A stretch of 35,800 bases of DNA, taken from contig BFEA01000120.1 in assembly GCA_003427395.1 (NCBI GenBank), forward strand, positions 2,992,668 to 3,028,467. Direction: 5' to 3'. Positions 26,955 to 35,800 of the stretch are shown here, one piece after another. The notes under the pieces are model-generated. The model did not search any database, had not been told where the DNA came from, and was given only the letters and a program-made list of their open reading frames with translations. A program made the position numbers and the translations under genes. This DNA is from Chara braunii (Eukaryota > Streptophyta > Charophyceae > Charales > Characeae). Each line of letters opens with the position of its first letter. The stretch's first letter is position 1.

Positions 26955-29723
26955 TTGCATCATTACCCTAAGGGCGACGGAAGTGAAATTGTAGTTGGGG
27001 AGAAGTCCAGGTTGGTTCAACCTAGGGAAATGTGGCTTAAGGCCAACTCCCTGTTGAACAAGCTTAAAGATGCTGCCTTCCCCCAACATTCGGAACCGCC
27101 GCCACCCGGTCATCAACGGGAGGAAATGATGGACGACCCCTAAGGACGGATGGGCGGTCCACACCCAACTCCGCTGTTGATTGAGCAGCAAAACGAGAAA
27201 CAGGATGGACCCCCGGCCCCGCACCTGGAACACTCTTGTGCAAATGTGGTCATCTCGCAAGTGACGGGAGAACTTAAATTCTTGCCCCCCCAACCGCCAG
27301 CGAGTCCACAACATGAGCTATCACGAACCCGTAAACTAGAGTTCGAACATGACGAGGTGCTGGAAGCGGCCCGCCAACAGTCCATGCAATGACCGCCACA
27401 GCAGCAGCTACAATTGATGCAATCACCAACGAACCAACAGCTGCAGCACCAACCACCACTAAAACAGGATCACCAGGGGGACGCAGAGCAACAACAGCAA
27501 GAGAAGAGATTGGTTCCACATCAACACCACCTCAAGCCATTGTTGGACCAAACCGTGCCACTGGACCAAACTGCACTGCTGCAGCATCCGCCACAAGACC
27601 ATCTACTGTTGGTACAACGATTTCAGCCGGGGGCGCTGCAGGACCAATCACCACAATTTCAGTCGGGGGTGCTGCAGGACCAATCATTGTTGCACCCACA
27701 TCACCATCAACAGCTGAGTCACCAACAAAGCCATCGACACCAACTGCAGGATCAGCTGCTCACGGTGCACCAACACAACCACAGGGCGCTGCAGGACCAA
27801 ACAACCATAGTTCACCAATTGCAACACTTACCACACGATCAGCACCCACTGCCACAACCGCAAACACAGCAACAACAACAATATGAGGTGCCGCAACAGT
27901 GCCACGGGACAGATCACGGGGTGCAACAACGGTTGCAACATCATCAGATGCAACAGCAGGAACGACACCAGCACCACCACCAACAACAACAAACGCAGGA
28001 GTTGCAGCAGCAACAACAACAACCCCTCATACTGCCACCTCAGCAAAGTGCACAAACGGAAGTTCAGGAACAGATGCAGCAGAATTGACAAGGCGTGGAC
28101 GGGGCGTCGCAACAGTACCACGGGTCGGACCAAGCGTTGCAACAATTGCGGCAACACCAGAAGCAACAGCAGGTATGGCACCAGCACCAACAACAACAAC
28201 ATCAGACTCAGGTGATGCAGCAGCAGCAACCGCATCAACCCCAGATGCTGCCACCTCAGCAAAATATACAGATGGAGGTGCAGGAACAGATGCAGCAGCA
28301 TAGACAATGCGAGGACCAGCTCCACCTCCTCCTACAAGCACAGCTGGCACAGTATCATCACCAGCAACACCAACAAAGGGCGCTGCACCAACAACAGATC
28401 TTACAACAGCTGCATCTGCAGTGGCAACAGCATCTCTGTTGCCAGCAAGAGATCATCCTGCAACAACAGCAGCAGCAGCTGCAGGAGTTTTGGCATCAGC
28501 AGATGGAAGCACATAAGCTACAACAAGGCTGCACATTGGACTGCCCCCAGATAGTTGGGCCCGGCCCTTCGTGCCACAAGGCCGAGGCACACACGCCACA
28601 AGACATGGACACCTCAGCTCCGGCCGAGCCAGTACAGGCAGCACTGCAACATGGTGAGGATCCGTGCCCGGGGGAACAAGATGTTGAAATGACCCAAGCA
28701 ATGGCCCCGACCCCCCCTCTAGCAGACAACGAAGAAGTCAAACAGAAACTGACATTCCTCACGGAGTGGACCCTAACTAAGATATTTTCGATGGCTGAGG
28801 AGGGATCACAGAATAGCCTTNCCACCAAATACTGGACCCAGGCCAAAGAAGTCTTGATGTTTACCCCGCGAGTTTTGGCTACTGTCGAAAAGTACAGTAA
28901 CGTACAGTCCATTGACTGGATGGACGTCGGGGCGTCGATCGTCTTGGTCGTCAACGAATTCCTAGATAAGATCGAGCAGTATGCCAGAAATAGGTTTGTT
29001 CACAATAACGAAATACAAGGGTCTGGCTGCCTACAGGTTGTGGATGATGCATTCCAGCACGAGGGACTCGCATGGCCAAAACTGCTGGTCCATGAACTTT
29101 GTGCAACCCTGCAGGGCCCGGCGGTCGCCGCCCCTGCACGACTGGAAGAGGGACAAAACCAGTTGCTAACATGGGAAGCGGGACCACAAAAAACCCAACA
29201 GCAGAAAGCACCTCTCCGCCGCTCCCGCAGAATTCAAATTTTGCATGACGACGATGACGACACGCCATCCGGTTCGGAAGACGACACACATATTGACCCG
29301 CCCAGAGAACTCTTGCGGGATAGGGTGAGGCTGCAACTTGATGACACAGCATTGACGCCAACACCACCCGGGGTGATTATTTTCCCGATAACCCGACAGA
29401 GGGAAGGGGGCCAGTGGCTGCTAGGGCTCAGACCCCCGCCGGATCGTCCCCCGCATCAACCCCCCGACCCTGATGGCCTTACGGTGGAAGGGTGGAGAGG
29501 CAGGCCTTCTACTGCAGTCATTTTGAAGCGCCTTAAGTATTGGCGCAGGGAGACACAGCTGCAGGGTGTCCAAGGAGCGGTGATGCCAACGTCGTTGTCG
29601 TTTCCAGAAAGGATTATTCCAGTTATGGTGCTCATGTCCTTGAAAGCCACAACACACACTTGGTTTACACAACATCAGTTAATGGACCTGCCTGTTGACC
29701 GGTTTAGAACCAACTTCGCCTGA
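26955..29723 (+). pseudogene. LINE-C ORF1, glutamine-rich
   Basis: One frame (frame 3) stays open over 2.7 kb apart from stops at 27141-27143, 27390-27392 and 28086-28088. The largest uninterrupted part is 542 codons (28095-29723). The first half is a Gln/His-rich region made of CAN-type trinucleotide repeats (27400-28510), which also opens the other plus frames artificially. The second half (from about 28740) has ordinary composition: a KYWTQAKEVLMF-type segment, a basic RRSRRIQ patch, an acidic HDDDDD run, and a C-terminal region without a CCHC knuckle. No known domain is recognised. Its place before ORF2 suggests an RNA-binding or particle role. There is one N at 28821. The true start is uncertain. 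Confidence 0.6.
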
Positions 29724-29885
29724 ACACGCACACGGGTCCTATGCTTTATGCAAATATTGATGGAAGACAGCGCGCTGGAAGAACACAATCAGTGGGATGA
29801 CCCACCGTTTGTTTTGCCCATTAAGATTGTAGACTAAATTGCCAGGGGCAAACCTAACGCGGCTACAGACAGCACACTGAGAATC

Positions 29886-31436
29886 ATGGACCGGCGTGCA
29901 TACGGGCGGGACCCTACAATTGCCATGGCAAACTGCATGTGTGGTCCGACACACCGATCACTTCTTCCTTCTGGAAGGACGCAGCACTTCACAGACCCGC
30001 TCCCCACCCGCCCCACAGGCTCCATCGACCATCGGCCTCCCTCACTCCCCGCTGACAACCACCACTCTTCCGCCCTCCCGACTTCCCCACCTCCCGCTGA
30101 CAACCACTCGCATCCGCGATGCCCTCCACCTCCCATATTGGTCCCCCCTGTCAAGAGGAAGCCTCAGTGGAAAACGAAATTGGAGCAAGCTGATATTGAC
30201 ATCCGATCCCTGAATGTCAATGGTCTCATCCAGCCATCTACCCTGAAAAAGGATGCAATTTGGAACTTGCTTAGGTGCTCGGAAACAAGAGCTTGGCCAG
30301 ATGCAATATGCATCCAAGAAACTCATCTGCAGGATACGCCGGCACACAATGCAAAAGCAAAAGCAGTCTGGCCGTATACACTGTACGCTGCGCCATCAAA
30401 GGATAAAGCGTCGGCAGGAGTCGCAATATGGCTCCTGCCGTCATCAAAGCTTACACCATTGAAGGTGGAGTGCGACAACCTGCATGGCAGATGGATCTGC
30501 CTGAAGGTGCGGTATGAGGGGGAGGTGTTTTATCTGGTAAACGTGTATGCCCCCAATGACCCTATAGCCAGAGTGGACTTTTGACTCGCCCTCCATGACC
30601 TCCTGCCAGAAGATGCTCCTCTCATACTAGCGGGAGACTTTAACACCAGACTTGATCCGGTTATGGACCAAAAATCCACGACTAGACACAACGACTTTGC
30701 GTCCTCGCCGATATCTGCCCAGGCCCCGGATAGGTGCATTCTCAAACAAATGATGGCGGACAGACAACTCGAAGACGCATACAGAATACTTCACCCCACC
30801 CACAGAGCCTATACTTGCTTGTCGTCAAGAGGCGACCTCGGCTTAGCTAACTCACGCATTGACCTCACGCTGGTATCAAAAGACATCATGGGCCTGGTAA
30901 CAACGACAAAAATAACCACGATTAGCCCTTGCAAGTCCTTTGATCACAGGATGATAACACTGGGCCTGTCATTTCACAACCACATCCAGAGAGGGTCGGG
31001 GTTCTATAAGCTTAATGCTTCCCTGCTCCCCCTGCCCAACTTTAAAAAACTGGTTAATGACTTCTGGAACTATTGGCAGACCCGGAAACCTGCTTTTGGT
31101 GAAAGGGTGAATTGGTTCAATGAGGGGGTAGCACAACTCAGAGAAAGAGCAAAAAAATTCTCCATTTAGCATGCGAGGGATCGCAAGGCATGCCTGAAAA
31201 ACCTCATGAGGCAAGTGGAGGATTGGGACGAGGAACTTATGAAAGACCCTCTACGTCGTCCCTCCTATGACAAACTCCAAGAGGCTCGTGACCACCTTCA
31301 GACATATGTCGAACAGCAGGCGCAAGCGTGGAGGGTGCAGACCAAGATAAAAAACAGCACACAAACGGCACAATGGCAAAAACCTTCTTTGCAAAAGCCA
31401 AGGCCAGATCTAGAGCAGCCACGGTCCCCAAACTGA
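29886..31436 (+). pseudogene. LINE-C ORF2, AP endonuclease part
   Basis: A frame interrupted by TGA at 30582-30584 and TAG at 31167-31169. Endonuclease blocks in order: SLNVNGL (Asn codons at 30213 and 30219), IQETHL (catalytic Glu at 30318-30320), LVNVYAPND, GDFN (30633-30644), SRIDLTLVS (Asp at 30861-30863) and, where the family has SDH, FDH (about 30938-30946; the His and Asp are kept). This enzyme nicks target DNA to prime reverse transcription. A Pro/His-rich segment (29980-30150) precedes the domain and contains the repeated GCTGACAACCAC unit, so the true start may be downstream. The frame ends at 31436 and RT continues in another frame. Confidence 0.82.
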
Positions 31437-34153
31437 ATCACCCTCTGGATAGTAATGCCTTGCCAGCGACCACAGCGTACGCAATCATGGACTATGCGGC
31501 CAAATATTACAGCAACTTATTTACGTCCGAAACTCCGACCAAAAACCCAAACCAGGTCCACCAAGCGAGGCAATCGCTTCTTCAGGCAGTCCACTCCTCC
31601 TTAACACAGCAGCAAAAAGTCACCCTGGACGAGCCCATAACCTTGCAGGAGGTCTGGGACGCCTTACAAGATATGGAGGAAGAGAAAACGTCGGGGATCG
31701 ACTCCTTCCCGAAGGAGTTTTGGGTAGGATTCTGGGACCTGATCAGAGTGGATCTTATAGAGTACATAGACGCGGTGCAAAAAGAGGGGTCCTTTGGGGG
31801 AATGATTGGGCAGGGGGTGACTGCCCTGTTATATACGAAAGGAGACAAGGACAATATTAGAAATTATAGGCCCATTACCCTTCTTCCGGTCCCCTACAAG
31901 ATGGTGGCTAAAGTCCTAACTAACAGATTGCTGCCATTCATGAATATGCTGATTCACCTGGACCAAACAGGGTTTATGCCCAATCGGAACATCCAAGACA
32001 ACATCCTGTTGGTCAACGAGACCATCAAATATGTCCGCCAACGAAGGGCTCAGGCAGCAATCCTCTTCATAGATTTTGAAAAGGCATATGACCATGTCGA
32101 TTGTGACTTCCTTGATATGTGCCTTCTGAAGATGAATTTTGGTCCGAGTTTCTACCAATGGATACAACTCCTACATAGATCAGCCACAACCAACATAATG
32201 CTGAATGGTCATCTTTCGCCACCGATTCACCTCCATAGATCGGTGCGCCAAGGAGACCCCATTGCGCCGCTGCTATTTGTTATAGTCATGGAGGCCTTGT
32301 CTGCAATGATCAGAGCGCATCCGGGTATCAGCAAAGTGCCTATTCCAGACTTGCCACATCACCTCATACCCCTGACGTCGCTCTTTGCGGATGACCTTAC
32401 GGTACTAATACGCGCCGACAACGACAACATTCAGACACTCACCCAAGTTATTCATCTTTTTTCGCTGGCAGCAGATATGAAGGTTAACTGAGGGTCTAAA
32501 ACTGAGGGTTGGTGGCTCCACCCCCAAGGACAACCACCCCCTCCCGAGCCAAGTGTTGTTTGGGCCCGCAAAGAGGACGCCATTAGGATGCTTGGGGTTC
32601 GTCTGACCGCACTGGGCCCCTCGCCGGACCACGGGGACATGCTGGTTAACATGGCCATTGACCTCTTGGCCAGCTGGGAAGGCCTGCACACATCACTGGT
32701 GGGGCGTGCTTTAGCAATTAATAGTGCCATCCTGGCGGCCATCTGGTACAAACTGGCAGTCTGGCCGCTGACTAAGCAGCATCACACAAGGCTGAAGAAA
32801 GCCCTCACGACGTACCTATGGAAGAATAGTGCTAAAGCTCAAGGCTGCATCTACAGGGTGAAGTGGGATGTGCTCACACAACCTAGATCTGGAGGGGGAC
32901 TGGGAATCCTGGACCCGGAAAGAAAGACCAAGGCACTCATATTTAAAGTCCTGGTCCGCTTGCTCATAGGGAACGACAGTCCTTGGAGACCGTTGGCCTG
33001 CCTGCAATTAACCAACCTCGCTCCTCAAAATGAGGCCCAGGGAAAGGTCCACCCATTTCAATGGCTGACAAATAGCTATTGGACTGTCCCGGCTCCCCCC
33101 AAACAAGATCACCCCGCTCACTTAGATGATCCGGCATATGCTACAAAGCACGACATAACGACCGACCCGCTTTGGCCTTATATGATTAAACTTTGGAGAC
33201 GGAGGGGGCCCCAACAAAAACACCCTCAAAACAGGTGGCATGACATATGGAGGCAACCCCTCTTTGGCAACCCTTACATCCTGCAAGAATCAGGCCAGCC
33301 ATTCCCCCTGACCAATAACTCCCCCTGGTTGACGTGGGCGAAGAAAGGCGTGTTTACGGTTGGTGACCTATGGGACCTAGTGACTCGGGAACGGGCGACC
33401 CCGGCCCAGCTACAGCGCAAACTTAAGCATGCCAAAAATGTGGAAGAAAAGGCTTGTCTACTAAAACAGGCCCTCCCTATTGCCTGGCATCTCATTCTAA
33501 GGGAGGGACCAACGGTCCATCAGGATGACTGGGTTGTCAGATATTCGGATTCACTGACCCACCTCGTCGTATTCAAAGTTAAGCACAACAACCACGGGAT
33601 CTGCGATCTGGAAGCCTACGAGCCCCAATTGCCTGGGGCCACGCTTACAAAACTGGTGAGAAACGACAGTCTGGACACCACAGGCGCATGGGGGGGACTG
33701 ATGCATGTGAGGGTGGTGGGAGATCAGGAAAATGGATACTATGCATATGAGACCTCCACTCCTGTGGCTAAGTTACCCTTTGATCTGGCGGAATGGGAGT
33801 GGCCAGGCCCTAAACCAATGCATCTATGGAACTTCACAGTCAAAGGAGGATACCGGACATCACGACAAATCCTGCCGATCACTCAAACGATTGCTGCCAG
33901 ATGGGAGCGAGATTCGCCGCTGGACCATAAATTGTCACGGGCTTTCGATTGGTCCAAATATGCAAGGATCATGCCTACTAATCATAGATCGTTGCAGTGG
34001 CAGATCCTCCACCGCTGCCTCCCCACCCCCGACTGGATAGTGTCAAGGACTGACCTGGAGCAGCAAGGTAAGCTATCCCCGATTTGCGTGTATTGTGCTC
34101 ACACACCGGCCAGGGCGACCTCGAACACTGTCTTCTGGCGTGCCCGATGGTAA
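31328..34153 (+). pseudogene. LINE-C ORF2, reverse transcriptase part
   Basis: A single frame with one in-frame TGA (32489-32491). RT blocks: EEEKTSGIDSFPKEFW, LLYTKGDKDNIRNYRPITLL, LIHLDQTGFMPNRNIQDN, AAILFIDFEKAYDHV (first catalytic Asp), SVRQGDPIAPLLF, and the catalytic FADD at 32384-32395, both Asp intact. Downstream are GWW, LGVRLTALG and GGGLGILDPER, shared with LINE-A and LINE-B. The knuckle begins at CVYCAH (about 34087-34104) but its remaining ligands lie in the next frame. The TGA replaces a position that is Trp in relatives. Confidence 0.87.
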
Positions 34154-34869
34154 CCCAACTGTGGCAATGGTGGGATGCGGCCTTTCACTCCCTCACCGGA
34201 TATCACATACCTTGGGATATTGGCCTTCTGCTGCTTGGGAAGAACTGCCATCTGCTGACTGCCTGGTCTCCGTTTGCGACCAATCTNTTTTCATACACCA
34301 GGCTGCACCTTCTTATGTTAGCCTGGAGAGCCAGATGCTCGTTCGAAAGGAAAGACCACCAATTAGGTCTGCAGCAGGCGCAACAAGATGTCAATGAGCA
34401 CATCAGGACTAATACCCACGAAGCCTGGAGGGCCATGAAGCGCGATCTGCTGGAGGAAAAAGACCCTCCAGCCAGGGAAGCCATCAGAGAGGCTTATATG
34501 CTTATCTGGCAGGACCCTGGCAAACTGTTCTCAGAACGGGACAGTTCTCTTGACATAACGTGGAAACCTTGGAGGGAAACGGAAACTGCCTGGCAGAGGA
34601 AACCCTTTGCTGACTTCCAAGTCCCCTACCTCCAACCTAACTTTGTGCTGCTCCCTACCCCGGCGCCGCCTGCCCAGCCGCCCCCCTTCTCTCCGCCGGC
34701 TGTGTCAAGCGCATTGCCCCCTCCCTGCCCAGCGTCGCTCGCCCGCAATCTGCACTCACCCACCACACCACGTGACTCGCAGCTATGCAGCATTGGATGG
34801 CAGGGATTCACGGGATCCTCTAAAGCAGGTTGCCGAACTGGCTGCCAACGGAGAACTGCAAGACTGTGA
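34084..34869 (+). pseudogene. LINE-C ORF2, C-terminal knuckle and tail
   Basis: After a frameshift near 34100 the protein continues as GDLEHCLLACP, giving the His and last Cys of the CX2C...HX4C knuckle found at the end of plant-type LINE ORF2. It is followed by MLAWRARCSFERKDHQ (comparable to VIWRIRNDRVFRSKFH in LINE-A at 10547-10594). The end is Pro-rich. Stop at 34867-34869. One N at 34287. Confidence 0.75.
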
Positions 34870-35800
34870 GCAACATTTGGCCGCCAATGGAGGAATGCAA
34901 AAGTAGGAGCAACAATTGGCCGGAGAGGTGGGCAAGCATGGACTCTGGACGTCGGTACAGGACTTAGGGGCAGAAGGGACTAAGGAACAAGCATGGACTC
35001 CGGACGACGGTATAGGACTAAGGGACAGAAGGGCGAAAGGGTTTGAGGGGTTTGAGGATTTAAGGGTTTAAAAGGTTCTTAAGGTTCTTAAGCAACTTCG
35101 GTCTAGGTTCACGTATAAGGGGGGCTGCATGACATAGCTGATCGATTGCTCAAAGGGGGCTCGGATTTGGGTTGGGAATACTTTCTGTGTTGTGAATAGT
35201 ACATATGGGACGCTGAACCTGGCTTCCAGCAGGTGCCGCTCCCCACCAATAGATGGAGCTGCCCGGCAGTTCAGCCCTCGACTCTGATGGGTCTCTTACC
35301 ACCATCGGAATGGAGAGCTGACCTCCCACAGGTTTTGGATCAGAATTTGACAGAGAATGAGAGTCACAAGGTACAGTTGCCTGCAAGACAGGATAGACAC
35401 ATCTCAAGTCAAACACATACGGGCAATTGCAACAGTCAAGGAGCGTGACATATGTGGTGTAGTATGACACTATGATCACGAATGTGTTCTGCACTGCTTT
35501 TAGAGGGTAAAGGATTTAAAGGGTTTGAAGGGTTTAAAGGGTCAAAAGGGACAAACCTAGCAATATTCAAACAGGGGGGCTGCTGTAATAGGGTAGGGTA
35601 ATAGGCAAGGTGGTGCTCCATGAAGGGAGGGGTGACATTAGCAGCTCCGTGGGACAATGGAGCCCCGGGCAGAAAACACCAATCGCCACAGCCCTAGCAA
35701 ACAACTAACAACAATATCTGTGTTCCAAGATGTATCATTGGGGACGCTGGACCCGGTTTCCAGCAGGTGCCGCTCCCCACCAATAGATGGAGCAGCCCGA
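34870..35800 (+). other. LINE-C 3' region with tandem repeats and two tail motifs
   Basis: Contains two tandem copies of a 55-bp unit (34933-34987 and 34988-35042, beginning CAAGCATGGACTC). It has GGGTTT(A/G)A-type repeats at about 35040-35070 and 35512-35545. Two copies of the conserved tail motif (35207-35266 and 35741-35800) share GGGACGCTG, TTCCAGCAGGTGCCGCTCCC and CACCAATAGATGGAGC. Two tail motifs 534 bp apart suggest that a second, short element was inserted in or behind the first. No ORF. Confidence 0.65.

Larger units (their letters stand above)
26619..35800 (+). mobile_element. LINE-C: near-complete two-ORF L1-like non-LTR retrotransposon, degenerate
   Basis: A long element with ORF1 (about 26955-29723), a 160-bp spacer, ORF2 (29886-34869) encoding endonuclease, RT and a zinc knuckle, and a 3' region with two copies of the LINE-tail motif (35207-35266 and 35741-35800). 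The 5' boundary is not defined; GC-rich sequence from about 26228 may be its 5' UTR. The 3' end lies at or beyond the window end. All coding parts carry stops or frameshifts, so it is inactive. It is the only LINE here that keeps the full endonuclease. Confidence 0.75.

Noticed and set aside
27828-28325. Leu-rich minus-strand frame resembling a membrane protein
   Set aside because: It is the antisense reading of CAN-type repeats in LINE-C ORF1.

Overview
The window is a transposon graveyard from a nuclear eukaryotic genome. I see no intact host gene. A green-lineage (streptophyte or algal) source is most likely. The reasons are a Ty3/gypsy chromovirus with a C-terminal chromodomain and an initiator-Met tRNA primer site typical of plant elements, several L1-like LINEs, a short TTTAGGG-type interstitial telomeric stretch, and many MITEs. 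Species cannot be named from this sequence. Short N gaps show it is a draft assembly.

Layout. 1-6,350 is a mosaic of small elements: a Harbinger-like MITE with TAA duplication (311-726); a Penelope-like RT remnant (about 1086-1610) followed by a sequence that satisfies the type I hammerhead ribozyme consensus (1960-2007); a cluster of foldback elements and MITEs (2313-4882), one of them nested in a SINE-like element that has a 10-bp target-site duplication; a 446-bp MITE (5363-5808); and two retrocopies of U6 snRNA (4399-4484 minus, 5977-6054 plus). 7126-11206 is a 5'-truncated LINE (LINE-A) with a 14-bp target-site duplication. 12055-22293 is an LTR retrotransposon with two LTRs of about 344 bp, a primer binding site, a long leader with an N gap, then gag, protease, RT-RNase H, integrase and chromodomain. 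It is disabled by at least seven stops or frameshifts and by loss of one catalytic Asp of RT. 22653-25172 is a 5'-truncated LINE on the minus strand (LINE-B), itself split by a SINE-like insertion with a 10-bp duplication. 25600-26200 holds a small MITE, inverted repeats and a 91-bp GA tract. About 26600-35800 is a long, nearly complete two-ORF LINE (LINE-C): a Gln-rich ORF1, then ORF2 with AP endonuclease, RT and a zinc-knuckle C-terminus. All its ORFs carry stops or frameshifts.

How the parts relate. The LINEs appear to be the engine. Short elements, including the SINE-like copies at 3282-3603 and 24230-24454, carry the same conserved 3'-terminal motif (starting GGGACGCTGGACCCGG) as the LINE tails. 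That is the pattern expected if they borrow LINE machinery. The U6 copies, flanked by 13-14 bp direct repeats, fit the same trans-mobilisation. The hammerhead motif downstream of Penelope-like RT sequence is the most unusual single item.
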